Shown here piece after piece: positions 8,750-17,265 of a DNA stretch of 64,000 nt. Within the stretch, counting starts at the first letter, position 1. Each line of letters starts with the position of its first letter. The DNA is taken from the NCBI RefSeq assembly GCF_014647795.1, contig NZ_BMPW01000001.1, forward strand, positions 682,001 through 746,000, in the 5' to 3' direction. This DNA comes from Actinoplanes campanulatus. Its GTDB lineage: Bacteria; Actinomycetota; Actinomycetes; Mycobacteriales; Micromonosporaceae. The notes beneath the pieces were generated by a model. That model did no database searches and had not been told where the DNA came from. It saw only the letters and a list, made by a program, of their open reading frames with translations. The translations under genes and the position numbers were made by a program.

Positions 8750-10081
8750 CTACCGGGTGACGCCGGTGACCACCCAGTACGGGGAACGCCACCGCCACAT
8801 CAGCGAGACGAACCGGCCCAGGGTGAACAGCCCGAGCCCGGCCCAGACACCGCCCAGCCCCAGGTCGAACGCGTAGGCCAGCCAGATCGCCGGCAGGAAG
8901 CCGAGCAGCGCGGACAGCACCGTGACGGTACGCAGGAAGGCCACGTCCCCGGCGCCGATGAACACCCCGTCGAGGGCGTAGACCACCCCGGCGAACGGCA
9001 GCAGCGCCACGAACCACGGCCAGATGACGGCGGCCTGCTCGTGGACCGCCGGGTCGTCGCTGAACCACCCGGGCACCACCGCGGCGCCGGCCGCCGCGAG
9101 CGCCGCGAAGGCCAGGGCGGACACCCCGCCGGCCAGGGTGACGCGACGGGCCACGTCCCGGGCCTCGCGGTCGTCGCCGGCCCCGAGCGACGCCCCGACC
9201 AGCGACTGAGCGGCGATCGCGACCGCGTCCAGGGCGAGCGCCGCGAAGAACCAGAGTTGCAGCACGATCTGGTGGGCACCGACTGCCGCCACGCCGAACC
9301 GGGCCGCCACCGCGGTCGCCGACAGGAAGCAGGCCTGGAACGCCGCGCCGCGGATCAGCAGGTCGCGACCGAGCACCAGCTGGCTCACGATGATCGACGG
9401 CACCGGCCGCAGCGCCCGGGTCTCGCGGACCAGCGCGGCCAGGAAGAGGGCGCCGCCGAGGCTCTGCGCCGTGACGTTGGCGATGGCCGAGCCGGTCAGC
9501 CCGAGGCCCGCCGGATAGACCAGGACCGGGCAGAGGATCGCGGACAGCACGTTGGCGCCGAGGACGATCCAGAGTGGTCGGCGGGTGTCCTGGACGCCGC
9601 GCATCCAGCCGTTCCCGGCCGCGGCCAGCAGCAGGCCGGGCGCGCCCAGAGCGGCGATCCGCAGCCAGCCGGCGGCCGCCTCGGCGGTCTCCGGGTCACC
9701 GGCCAGCACGCTGGTGAGCGGGCCGGCGCCGGCCAGGCCGAGCAGGGCCAGCAGGACGCCGGCGGCGAGGGCCATCCAGGAGGCCTGAACCCCTTCGGCG
9801 ATCGCGGCGGTCCGGTCTCCGGCGCCGAAGCGACGGGCCGCGCGGCCGGTCGTCCCGTACGCCATGAGCGTGCCGAACCAGGCGGCCACCGACATGACCG
9901 TGCCGCCGATGGCGACGGCGGCCAGTGGGACGGCGCCGAGATGCCCGACGACCGCGGTGTCCACCAGTACGTAGAGCGGCTCGGCGGCCAGCACCACGAG
10001 TGCGGGCAGCGCCAGGCCGGCGATCCGGCGGGCGGTCGCGGTGCGCTGCGGCGGGGCAGGCGCATCGGCAGGCGGGCTCAT
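8750..10081 (-). CDS. MATE family exporter (DinF-like)
   Basis: This is a multidrug and toxic-compound exporter of the inner membrane, probably driven by a proton or sodium gradient. The 443 residues form about 12 hydrophobic helices in two similar halves. The pattern near residues 40-60 (VDTAVVGHLG followed by AAVAIGGT) is typical of the DinF branch. The gene sits between rbfA/DHH and truB, a position it keeps in many actinobacteria. The substrate cannot be deduced. The upstream hairpin at 10108 separates it from a small gene. Confidence 0.92.
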   Translation of the reverse strand: MSPPADAPAPPQRTATARRIAGLALPALVVLAAEPLYVLVDTAVVGHLGAVPLAAVAIGGTVMSVAAWFGTLMAYGTTGRAARRFGAGDRTAAIAEGVQASWMALAAGVLLALLGLAGAGPLTSVLAGDPETAEAAAGWLRIAALGAPGLLLAAAGNGWMRGVQDTRRPLWIVLGANVLSAILCPVLVYPAGLGLTGSAIANVTAQSLGGALFLAALVRETRALRPVPSIIVSQLVLGRDLLIRGAAFQACFLSATAVAARFGVAAVGAHQIVLQLWFFAALALDAVAIAAQSLVGASLGAGDDREARDVARRVTLAGGVSALAFAALAAAGAAVVPGWFSDDPAVHEQAAVIWPWFVALLPFAGVVYALDGVFIGAGDVAFLRTVTVLSALLGFLPAIWLAYAFDLGLGGVWAGLGLFTLGRFVSLMWRWRSPYWVVTGVTR

Positions 10082-10107
10082 GGTTCCCCATGATGCCCGC
10101 CTGAGGT

Positions 10108-10127
10108 AAGGGCCGCAACGCGGCCTT
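10108..10127 (-). terminator. Short hairpin after the 29-codon gene
   Basis: On the minus strand AAGGCCGC-GTTG-CGGCCCTT forms an eight-pair stem with one bulge. It lies between the stop of the small gene at 10160 and the ATG of the MATE gene. It could be a weak terminator or a leader hairpin. Confidence 0.4.
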
Positions 10128-10159
10128 GTTACTTACCCCTACCGACTCGTGACGGACCC

Positions 10160-10249
10160 CTACTGGCGCGTGTCCAGGGAGGTCTGGAGGGCGCGGAGGG
10201 CCTGCTCGCGGGCGTCTTCGGCGGGCTGGGGCTTCGGGTTGGCGGCCAT
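10160..10249 (-). CDS. Small 29-residue protein, unrecognised
   Basis: This reading frame encodes a peptide beginning MAANPKPQPAEDAREQ and ending LQTSLDTRQ. A GGAAGGA ribosome site lies ten bases before the ATG. Of the 29 codons, 28 end in G or C, matching real genes here and not random intergenic DNA. After a Pro-rich start, residues about 10-27 form a probable amphipathic helix with alternating charged and Ala/Leu residues. It sits alone between the DHH/rbfA transcription unit and the MATE gene, with its own leader and a small hairpin after it. I do not recognise the family. A regulatory or protein-binding micropeptide is possible, but no function can be assigned. Confidence 0.65.
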   Translation of the reverse strand: MAANPKPQPAEDAREQALRALQTSLDTRQ

Positions 10250-10509
10250 GAGAGGGCAATCCTTCCAACGGGTGCGGGCGCGCCGTGAAACGGAGCGCCC
10301 CTGCGGTCGAGCGGGGCGTCACTCGCCGGTCCGGGATCGCCGGGACCACTGGCAAAGGTGACGCGACCCGGGGCGGTGTACCCGGGTGGCTCGAGGCCTC
10401 GCGGAAGGCGGTGGTGGCAGCCGCGCGAAACCAAATCACCGTTCAGGCCCCAAACTAACGTTCAGTCACCTCTCCGCAGGCCTGCTTCCCGGGATCCGGG
10501 ACGCCAAAA
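10250..10509 (-). other. Structured leader/intergenic region, no gene seen
   Basis: This stretch precedes the small gene on the minus strand. It contains local GC-rich hairpins (for example GCCCC against GGGGC at about 10296-10318, and an ACCCGGG-containing dyad near 10370). It also has two copies of CGTTCAG near 10440 and 10460. No convincing protein frame, tRNA or known riboswitch was seen. It probably carries the promoter and a structured 5' leader of the 29-codon gene. Confidence 0.4.
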
Positions 10510-10539
10510 GCGGAGGCCACCCGATTGGGTGACCCCCGC
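10510..10539 (-). terminator. Rho-independent terminator of the rbfA/DHH unit
   Basis: On the minus strand a 13-pair stem (GCGGGGGTCACCC with GGGTGGCCTCCGC, two G-U pairs) closes a four-base loop. It is followed by TTTT. It begins about 20 bases after the DHH gene's stop, so it ends that transcription unit. Confidence 0.85.
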
Positions 10540-10558
10540 TCAGCAGGGTGAACACTGC

Positions 10559-11572
10559 TCAGTTCAGGTATTCGTCCAATAGCCGACGCACGGTGTCCAC
10601 CACCTGGGCGGCCTCGCCATACCCGGTGAAGCCGGCCGCCAAGCGGTGCCCGCCGCCGCCCTGTGAGATCGCCACGCCGCTCACGTCGACCGCGCCCTTG
10701 CTGCGCAGCGACACCGACCACTCGCCGGCCGCGACCTCCCTGACCACCACCGACACGTCCGCCTCGGCCACCGCGCGCACCGGGTCGATCAGGGTGTCCA
10801 GCACGTACGGCTGCTGCGCGTGCCGCTCCAGGTCGGCCAGCGTGGCGTAGGTCCACACCATGCCCCGCCCACCGGCCGCGCCCGGCTCCAGCACGGCCCG
10901 GCCGATCACCTCACCGGTCAGCTTCATGGCCCCGAACGGCCTGCTGTCGAAGATCCGCCGGGAGATCTCCCCCGGCCGGATCCCGGTGGCGATCAGCCGC
11001 GCGGCCAGCTCGTGAACCGCTACCGTGGTCATGTCGAACTTGAACGACCCGGTGTCGGTCGCCAGCGCCACGTAGAGGCACTCGGCGATCTCCGCGTCCA
11101 GCTCCACACCGAGCCGGGCCAGCAGTTGCTCGGCCACCACCGAGGTGGCCGCGGCCGCCGGGTCGACCAGGCGCACCGTGCCGAAGCCGGTGTTCGACGC
11201 GTGATGGTCCAGCACCACGCTGACCGGTGCCGCGGTGAGACGGCCGGCCAGCCCGCCGAGACGGGACTCGCTCGCCACGTCGAAGACCGCCACCAGCCGT
11301 GGGCCGGTCCAGGCCTCCGCCTCCGGCACGAGCAGGGCGGAACCGGGCAGGGCGGAATAGGGGCCGGGAACGGCGAACTCACCGGGGAAGGTGGCCCGCA
11401 CCCGGGTATACCCCAGCCGGCTCAGACCGAGCCCGAAACCGAGCATGCTGCCGAGCGCGTCGCCGTCCGGGTTCACGTGGCAGATCAGCTGGATCTCGTC
11501 GTCGGCGCCGAGCGAGCGGACCGCCGCGACCGCGGCGGCCCACTCCTCGGCGGTAGGCCCGGACAGGGTCAC
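10559..11572 (-). CDS. DHH/DHHA1 phosphoesterase (NrnA-like nanoRNase/pAp phosphatase)
   Basis: The predicted enzyme degrades short oligoribonucleotides and may also dephosphorylate pAp or cyclic dinucleotide products. The 337-residue protein has NPDGDALGSMLG (about 34-45), VFDVAS near 95, the DHHAS motif near 123, and the DHHA1 glycine loop GGGGHRLAAGF near the C-terminus. The start ATG overlaps the rbfA stop by four bases, so the two are coupled. This pairing is widespread in Gram-positive bacteria. The exact substrate preference cannot be read from sequence. Confidence 0.92.
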   Translation of the reverse strand: MTLSGPTAEEWAAAVAAVRSLGADDEIQLICHVNPDGDALGSMLGFGLGLSRLGYTRVRATFPGEFAVPGPYSALPGSALLVPEAEAWTGPRLVAVFDVASESRLGGLAGRLTAAPVSVVLDHHASNTGFGTVRLVDPAAAATSVVAEQLLARLGVELDAEIAECLYVALATDTGSFKFDMTTVAVHELAARLIATGIRPGEISRRIFDSRPFGAMKLTGEVIGRAVLEPGAAGGRGMVWTYATLADLERHAQQPYVLDTLIDPVRAVAEADVSVVVREVAAGEWSVSLRSKGAVDVSGVAISQGGGGHRLAAGFTGYGEAAQVVDTVRRLLDEYLN

Positions 11573-12048
11573 CCGTTATCCTCGCGGGCGCCGACCCGCT
11601 CGGCCTCGTCGTCCTCGATCTCTTCGTCGTCACTCTTGTACGGGTCCGGATCCCCGGCGTACTTCGCCCCGGCGGCCAGCCGCTGCACCTCCTGGTCGCG
11701 GTGCTTCGCCTGGGCCAGGAGGTCGTCGATCTCCTTCACGTGGGTCTGCACGTTGTCCAGCACGAACGTCAGGCTCGGCGAGTGCCGCAGCCCGAGCGCG
11801 TGACCGACCCGGCTGCGCAGCATGCCCTTGGCGCTCTCCAGGGCCGCGGCGGTCGACGCCTGCTCCGTCGGATCGCCCAGGACCGTGTAGAAGACCGTCG
11901 CCTCACGCAGGTCGCCGGTGATCCGGGCATCCGTGACCGTCAGCATGCCGAGGCGGGGATCCTTGATCTCCCGCACCAGCGCAGCCACCAACTCCCGGAC
12001 GCGCTCCGCGTGCCGGCGTGTCTTGGCTGGGTCCGACATTTCGCCCAC
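11569..12048 (-). CDS. rbfA: 30S ribosome-binding factor A
   Basis: RbfA binds the maturing 30S subunit and helps process the 16S 5' end. The 159-residue product shows the KH-like core (RVRELVAALVREIKDPRLGMLTVTDARITGD split across residues 14-45, then ATVFYTVLG). It also has the conserved LGLRHSPSLTFVLD stretch near residue 90. An acidic tail of about 35 residues follows. The gene lies in the infB-DUF503-rbfA-DHH order and overlaps the downstream gene by four bases. Confidence 0.95.
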   Translation of the reverse strand: MGEMSDPAKTRRHAERVRELVAALVREIKDPRLGMLTVTDARITGDLREATVFYTVLGDPTEQASTAAALESAKGMLRSRVGHALGLRHSPSLTFVLDNVQTHVKEIDDLLAQAKHRDQEVQRLAAGAKYAGDPDPYKSDDEEIEDDEAERVGAREDNG

Positions 12049-12108
12049 CTCCGACTATGTATCCCGCGGGTCCGACAGCCCCCGCCCAACTGATGAAGAG
12101 TACCCAGG

Positions 12109-12402
12109 TCAATCGTCGTCGCCGTACACCCGTCGTTTGACCGAGAGCAGCTCGATCTCGGGACGGCCGGCCACCTGGTTCTCGCACGTGTCGATCACGG
12201 CACGGGCCTGGGCCGGTTCCGCCGCTACCACGGCTACCCCGAGCTGGGCCCGCCCATGCAGGTCGTGGAAGCCCACCTCGGCGGCGCTGACCTCGAATTT
12301 CTTCAGCATCGCCAGAATCGGGCGGACATAGGAGCGCTTCTGCTTCAGCGAGTGGGAGTCACCGGGCAGGAGCAGATCGAAGACTGCGGTCTCGGTATAC
12401 AT
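12109..12402 (-). CDS. DUF503 (YlxP-like) protein
   Basis: A 97-residue member of the small YlxP family, which is almost always found between infB and rbfA. It begins MYTETAVFDLLLPGDSHSLK and has RSYVRPILAMLKKFEVSAAEVG, the standard family pattern. The fold is a ferredoxin-like half domain. The role is unproven; context suggests a task in ribosome assembly or translation initiation. The usual direct neighbour infB is displaced here by an inserted methyltransferase-like gene. Confidence 0.92.
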   Translation of the reverse strand: MYTETAVFDLLLPGDSHSLKQKRSYVRPILAMLKKFEVSAAEVGFHDLHGRAQLGVAVVAAEPAQARAVIDTCENQVAGRPEIELLSVKRRVYGDDD

Positions 12403-12432
12403 CAGCGAGCAGGGTACTCATGATCGGCCTGC

Positions 12433-13461
12433 TCAGCGCGGGTTTTTCCGCGCCACCACCACGTCCCGCTCGATGCCCTGGTCCACCCGGTGCGCCAGCG
12501 GCAGGTGCTCGACCAGCTCCAGCCCGCTCGCCAGCAGGATGTCCTCGGCCAGCTCCCGCTTGGCCACCTTGGTGTTCCAGGACAGGCCGATCGCACCACC
12601 CGGGCGCAGCAGCGGCAGCCACTGCGGCACGGCCCGCTCCAGCAGGTCCAGCGGGCGCCGGGACAGGCCGCCCTCGTCGTCGTAGCTGCCGTGCGCGATC
12701 CCGTACGGCAGGTCGGCGACCAGCACGTCCGCCACGTTGCCGCGGATCAGCCCGTCCAGCGAGGTGGTGTCCGCGTTCAGCACGGTGACCTTCTGCACCG
12801 CGCCGGCCTTGTGATCGTCCTTACTGGCGGCCATGGTCACCTCCAGGCGGCGCGCGGCCCGGCGGCCCTGCCGGCGCACCTGCACCAGCTCGGCGGTGTG
12901 CTTGAGCCGCTTGCGCTTCAGCCAGGTCTGGAGGAACAGCTTGTAGGCCTCGACGTCCTTGCCGTCGATCTCCACGCCGATGGCGTCGTACCCGTACATC
13001 AGCGCCTGGTTCAGCGTGGTGCCACGGCCGCAGACCGGGTCGAGGACGGTCAGCCCACCGTCCAGCATCCGGCCGGCCGAACCGGAGGCCAGCACCGTGA
13101 GGTTCAGCACCAGCTTGGTGAACTGCTCGTTGGTCTTCCCCGCGTACTTCGGGATGGTGATCAGATCGCTGTCATAACGCGCCAGCGGCGCGAGCGCCAG
13201 CGGGCGCAACAGGCCGTCGTCCACCCGCTCGAAGAGGGCATGGGCCGAGGAGAGATTCGAGACGTACGCGATATCGCGCTCGGTGAGATCGGCGGAGAAC
13301 GTCAGGTACTCCACCCCGCCCAGCACCGTCACGCCGATGTCGTCCAGCCCCGGCGAGAGCACCGGGGCGAACGCGGCCAGCTCCGCCTGGGACATGCGCG
13401 ACGCCTGGTCGGCGTAGACGCGGTTGGCGGACGGTGCGAGCAGCATGGCATAGCGGGACAT
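12433..13461 (-). CDS. TRM11-like SAM-dependent nucleic-acid methyltransferase
   Basis: The 342-residue protein has an N-terminal THUMP-like or ferredoxin-like region, then a class I methyltransferase fold. The SAM loop is LDPVCGRGTTLNQAL (about residues 140-154), followed by GVEID. The catalytic motif is DLPYG (about 252-256), a variant of the N/D-P-P-Y motif of amino-group methylating enzymes. It probably modifies a guanine or adenine in tRNA or another RNA; DNA cannot be ruled out. It lies between infB and DUF503, behind a long palindrome, so it may have its own promoter. Confidence 0.8.
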   Translation of the reverse strand: MSRYAMLLAPSANRVYADQASRMSQAELAAFAPVLSPGLDDIGVTVLGGVEYLTFSADLTERDIAYVSNLSSAHALFERVDDGLLRPLALAPLARYDSDLITIPKYAGKTNEQFTKLVLNLTVLASGSAGRMLDGGLTVLDPVCGRGTTLNQALMYGYDAIGVEIDGKDVEAYKLFLQTWLKRKRLKHTAELVQVRRQGRRAARRLEVTMAASKDDHKAGAVQKVTVLNADTTSLDGLIRGNVADVLVADLPYGIAHGSYDDEGGLSRRPLDLLERAVPQWLPLLRPGGAIGLSWNTKVAKRELAEDILLASGLELVEHLPLAHRVDQGIERDVVVARKNPR

Positions 13462-13510
13462 GCCGCCAATCCTCCCAGCATGCGAGGACCCCCACGAACG
13501 GGACTACCCG

Positions 13511-13613
13511 CAAAACGCCGCCGGTGTCGAGGCACGTGATTTGCCGACGCCCCGCGGGGTTTGCGGGGTGGCGGGAAATCACCTGCCTCGACACCGGTTA
13601 CCAGGCGTTTTAC
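13511..13613. repeat. Long near-perfect palindrome downstream of infB
   Basis: Two arms of about 45 bp face each other around a centre near 13558. The left arm includes CCGGTGTCGAGGCACGTGAT. The right arm carries its complement with one mismatch in that block, and an outer AAAACGCC/GGCGTTTT pair. No protein frame explains it. It could fold into a large cruciform or RNA hairpin and is separate from the infB terminator at 13644-13677. Confidence 0.8.
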
Positions 13614-13643
13614 CGCGAAGCGAAGCGGAGCAATCAAGCACGG

Positions 13644-13677
13644 CCAACGGCCCGGCGCAGAAACGCCGGGCCGTTGG
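13644..13677 (-). terminator. infB terminator hairpin
   Basis: A perfect 14-bp stem (CCAACGGCCCGGCG paired with CGCCGGGCCGTTGG) encloses a six-base loop. It starts 14 bases after the infB stop codon. There is no U-run. It probably ends or attenuates the rimP-nusA-ylxR-infB message. Confidence 0.85.
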
Positions 13678-13690
13678 AAAGTCGCGAAGC

Positions 13691-16600
13691 TTACGCCCGC
13701 GGCTTCTCACGCATCTCGAAGGTCTCGATCACGTCGCCCGTCTGCGGCGAGCCGTAACCGCTCAGCGTCAGACCACACTCGAAGCCCTCGCGGACCTCGG
13801 TCGCGTCGTCCTTGAACCGCTTGAGCGAGCTGATCGTGACGTTGTCCGCCACCACGGTGCCCTCGCGGATGACGCGGGCCTTGGTGTTGCGGCGGATGAG
13901 ACCGGACCGGACGATACAGCCGGCGATGAGACCGATCTTGGACGAGCGGAACACCTCGCGGATCTCCGCCGTGCCGAGCTCGACCTCCTCGTACTCCGGC
14001 TTGAGCAGGCCCTTGAGCTCGGCCTCGATCTCCTCGATGGCCTGGTAGATCACGCTGTAGTAGCGGATCTCCACGCCGGAGCGGTCGGCCAGTTCCTTGA
14101 CCTTGTTCGACGCACGGACGTTGAAGCCGATGATCGTCGCGCTCTGGTCGGAGGAGGCGGACGCCAGGTTGACGTCGCTCTCGGTGATCGCACCGACGCC
14201 GCGGTGGATGACCTTGAGCTGCACCTCTTCCGGAATGTCGATCTTGAAGAGCGCGTCCTCGAGAGCCTCGACCGAACCGGACCCGTCACCCTTGATGATC
14301 AGGGTGAGCGAAGCCTTCTCGCCCTCCTTGATCTCCTTGACGATCTCGTCGATCGTCTTCGGGCGGGTCGAGTTGGCGAAGGTCGCCGCACGACGGCGAG
14401 CCTGCCGCTGCTCGGCGATCTGCCGCACCGTGCGGTCGTCCTCAGCCGCGAGGAACGTGTCACCGGCGCTCGGCACCGAGGTGAGACCCAGGACCAGGAC
14501 CGGACGTGCCGGACCGGCCTCGGCCACCTGCTGGCCGTTCTCGTCGAGCATGGCCCGGACGCGACCGTGCGCGCCACCCGCCACGATCGAGTCACCGGCC
14601 CGCAGCGTGCCCTTCTGCACCAGGACGGTGGCCACGGCACCGCGACCCTTGTCCAGGTGGGCCTCGACCGCGACACCCTGGGCGGGGCCGTCGATCGGGG
14701 CGGTCAGCTCGAGCGCCGCGTCGGCGGTCAGCAGGACGGCCTCGAGGAGGTCGTCGATGCCGATGCCGGGCTTGGCCGCGACGTTGACGAACATCGTCTC
14801 GCCGCCGTACTCCTCGGCGAGCAGGCCGTAGTCGGTCAGCTGCTGCCGGACCTTGTCCGGGTTGGCGTCCGGCTTGTCGACCTTGTTCACCGCGACGACG
14901 ATCGGCACGTCGGCCGCCTTCGCGTGGTTGAGCGCCTCGACCGTCTGCGGCATGACGCCGTCGTCGGCCGCGACCACCAGGATCACGATGTCGGTCACCT
15001 TGGCACCGCGGGCACGCATGGCGGTGAACGCCTCGTGACCCGGGGTGTCGATGAAGGTGATCGCCCGCTCCTGCCCCTGGTGGGGGACGACGACCTGGTA
15101 GGCGCCGATGTGCTGGGTGATGCCACCCGCCTCGCCGGCGACCACGTTGGTCTTGCGGATCGCGTCGAGCAGCTTGGTCTTACCGTGGTCGACGTGGCCC
15201 ATGACGGTCACCACCGGCGGACGGGTGACCAGACGGTCCTCCGCCACCTCGGCGTCGAGGTCGATGTCGAACTGCGCGAGCAGCTCGCGGTCCTCGTCCT
15301 CGGGGCTGACGATCTTCACGGTGAAGCCCAGGTGCTCGCCGAGCAGCAGCAGGGTGTCGTCGGACACCGACTGCGTGGCGGTCACCATCTCACCCAGGTT
15401 GAACATCTCCTGGACGAGCGAGCCCGGGTTGGCGTTGATCTTGTCGGCGAAGTCGGAGAGCGACGCGCCGCGCGAGAGCCGGATCTCCTGGCCACTACCG
15501 CGCGGAGCACCGGAGCTCATCTGCGGAGCGGACAGGTTGTCGAACTCTTGACGCCGCTGCTTCTTCGACTTGCGGCCACGGGTCGGCCGGCCGCCGGGAC
15601 GCCCGAAGGCACCCGCCGCACCGCCGCCACGGCCACGGCCACCGGCGCCACCGGGACGGCCGGGCGCACCAGCGCCGACCGGACCGCCGCCGCCACCGCC
15701 GGGACCACCCGGACGGAAGCCGCCACCGGCACCGCCACCGCCGCCGGGACGGAAGCCGCCACCGGCACCGCCGCCGCCACCGGGACGGAAGCCGCCACCG
15801 GCGCCGCCGCCACCGCCGCGGTAGCCACCGCCACCGCCACCGGGGCCGCCACGGCCGCCGCCGGGACCACCCGGACGACCGGCGCCACCGGCGCCACCGG
15901 GGCCGGCCGGACGACCGGGACGCTGCGCGGGCATCGAGGCGGGACTGGGCCGCGGCGGCATCGAGGCGGGGCTCGGCCGCGGCGGCATGCCCGGCTGGTT
16001 CGGACGCGGCATCGAGGCCGGCGACGGGCGCGACGCGCCGCCACCGGAGACACCGAACGGGTTGTTGCCCGGACCACGCGCGGGCGGACGCGGAGCGCCG
16101 CCGGCCGGGCCGGGACGAGGACCACCGGGGGCACCCGGGGCCGGGGTACGGGTCGCGGCCGGCGAACCCGGACGCGGCGGGACGCTGCCCGGACCGGGAC
16201 GCGGGCCACGCTGGCCACCGCCCTCGGACGGGGTGCCCTGACGGCGCTCGGCGTCCCGGGTACGGGCTGCCTGCGCGGCCTTGACCGCGGCCTCCTGCTC
16301 GGCCTTCAGCGCCGAGGCGCGGGCCTCGGCGGCCGCCACCTCGATGTCGTGCGCGCTGGCCGGCTTGGCGACCGGGCCGGGCGTCGGGCCCGGACGGCCG
16401 GCCGGCGGCTTGGGCCGCACGAACGGGCCGGGCGTGGGCGCCGGAGAGGTGGGCTGGTTGGTAGGCGCGTCACCGGGCGTCGGACCCGGACGGCGCGGCG
16501 GCTGGGGCCGCCCCATCGGCGGGCCCGGGCGCGGCGCCGCGGGGGCACCGGGGCCACCGGACGCGGCGGTGGACGCCGAGGACGACGGGGACGCCGGAAT

Positions 16601-16780
16601 GGCGCCACCCTGCTCAAGGGCGCCACGGAGCCGCCGGGCCACGGGGGCCTCGACGGTGCTGGACGCGGACTTAACGAACTCGCCCATCTCTTTCAACGTG
16701 GCGAGAACGGTCTTGCTGTCGACCCCGAGCTCTTTGGCGAGCTCGTGTACGCGGGCCTTGCCTGGCACTGCACTCCTCAC
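13691..16780 (-). CDS. infB: Translation initiation factor IF-2
   Basis: This GTPase brings initiator tRNA to the 30S subunit. The 1029-residue product starts with an IF2 N-terminal helical domain (residues about 5-50, [19 protein letters not shown]). A very long Pro/Gly/Arg/Ala-rich linker follows (about 55-410). The G domain then has [16 protein letters not shown] and NKVD, with domains II to IV to the end. The linker is far longer than in E. coli but typical of high-GC actinobacteria. It contains tandem Gly-Phe-Arg-Pro repeats. The gene follows nusA and ylxR and is closed by a strong hairpin. Confidence 0.98.
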   Translation of the reverse strand: MRSAVPGKARVHELAKELGVDSKTVLATLKEMGEFVKSASSTVEAPVARRLRGALEQGGAIPASPSSSASTAASGGPGAPAAPRPGPPMGRPQPPRRPGPTPGDAPTNQPTSPAPTPGPFVRPKPPAGRPGPTPGPVAKPASAHDIEVAAAEARASALKAEQEAAVKAAQAARTRDAERRQGTPSEGGGQRGPRPGPGSVPPRPGSPAATRTPAPGAPGGPRPGPAGGAPRPPARGPGNNPFGVSGGGASRPSPASMPRPNQPGMPPRPSPASMPPRPSPASMPAQRPGRPAGPGGAGGAGRPGGPGGGRGGPGGGGGGYRGGGGGAGGGFRPGGGGGAGGGFRPGGGGGAGGGFRPGGPGGGGGGPVGAGAPGRPGGAGGRGRGGGAAGAFGRPGGRPTRGRKSKKQRRQEFDNLSAPQMSSGAPRGSGQEIRLSRGASLSDFADKINANPGSLVQEMFNLGEMVTATQSVSDDTLLLLGEHLGFTVKIVSPEDEDRELLAQFDIDLDAEVAEDRLVTRPPVVTVMGHVDHGKTKLLDAIRKTNVVAGEAGGITQHIGAYQVVVPHQGQERAITFIDTPGHEAFTAMRARGAKVTDIVILVVAADDGVMPQTVEALNHAKAADVPIVVAVNKVDKPDANPDKVRQQLTDYGLLAEEYGGETMFVNVAAKPGIGIDDLLEAVLLTADAALELTAPIDGPAQGVAVEAHLDKGRGAVATVLVQKGTLRAGDSIVAGGAHGRVRAMLDENGQQVAEAGPARPVLVLGLTSVPSAGDTFLAAEDDRTVRQIAEQRQARRRAATFANSTRPKTIDEIVKEIKEGEKASLTLIIKGDGSGSVEALEDALFKIDIPEEVQLKVIHRGVGAITESDVNLASASSDQSATIIGFNVRASNKVKELADRSGVEIRYYSVIYQAIEEIEAELKGLLKPEYEEVELGTAEIREVFRSSKIGLIAGCIVRSGLIRRNTKARVIREGTVVADNVTISSLKRFKDDATEVREGFECGLTLSGYGSPQTGDVIETFEMREKPRA
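15703..15816. repeat. Tandem repeats in the infB linker
   Basis: Three consecutive units encode [13 protein letters not shown]-type blocks within IF-2. The DNA units share GGGACGGAAGCCGCCACCGG and differ mainly at third positions. Such repeats are prone to length change by slippage and are probably variable between strains. Confidence 0.8.
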
Positions 16781-16875
16781 TTCGAGGTCGCGCGAGCAGC
16801 ACCCGCACTGACCTCACTCGTGCACTAGAAGCCTGTTCATTTCAGGGACTTCATCGTGTGCTCATCTGGGTCGTC

Positions 16876-17265
16876 CTACCTTGCTGGGTCGTGACGAAGC
16901 GGCGACGCCTCGCCATCGGTGGATCCGGACGGCACGGAGACCGTACGGATGTGCTCCGCGAGCAGCTCTGGGTCAGCAAAACCAGTGAGACGCAACGCAC
17001 GCCCGAAGGCGCGGCGCCGCTCTGCCTGCGAGAAGCAGGCCGGATCGGGATGTAGATGTGCTCCCCGCCCCGGCAGTCGGCGACTCGGATCGGGCAGAAG
17101 CCGAAGGTTTCCCTCCGATTCTGCCGCGACGAACCGCAGCAATGAAGCGGCCGGCGCGCGATTGCGGCAGCCGACGCAGGTTCGCGTCGGGCCGACCGAG
17201 GCCAAGTCTACCCCTCGATCGCGCCGACCGCGTATCCGGTCAGTTCCCCGCCTCTGCCGCATCAC
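16876..17265 (-). CDS. YlxR family RNA-binding protein (DUF448)
   Basis: The family is small, basic and nearly always found between nusA and infB. The visible signature is [20 protein letters not shown] followed by [12 protein letters not shown] and a run of Arg-rich helix. A role in RNA binding or transcription control is proposed for homologues. The frame begins with two ATG codons at 17265 and 17262, overlapping the end of nusA by about 25 bases. A shorter start cannot be excluded, since residues 1-18 are poorly conserved in type. Confidence 0.9.
   Translation of the reverse strand: MMRQRRGTDRIRGRRDRGVDLASVGPTRTCVGCRNRAPAASLLRFVAAESEGNLRLLPDPSRRLPGRGAHLHPDPACFSQAERRRAFGRALRLTGFADPELLAEHIRTVSVPSGSTDGEASPLRHDPAR

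Noticed and set aside
10129-10434. 101-codon minus-strand frame overlapping the 29-codon gene
   Set aside because: Lies in a different frame with Pro/Arg-rich random-looking sequence; the shorter frame has the ribosome site and codon bias.
13460-16828. 1122-codon plus-strand frame opposite infB
   Set aside because: Antisense shadow; its Thr/Gly/Arg-rich stretch mirrors the infB linker and has no ribosome site or known domain.
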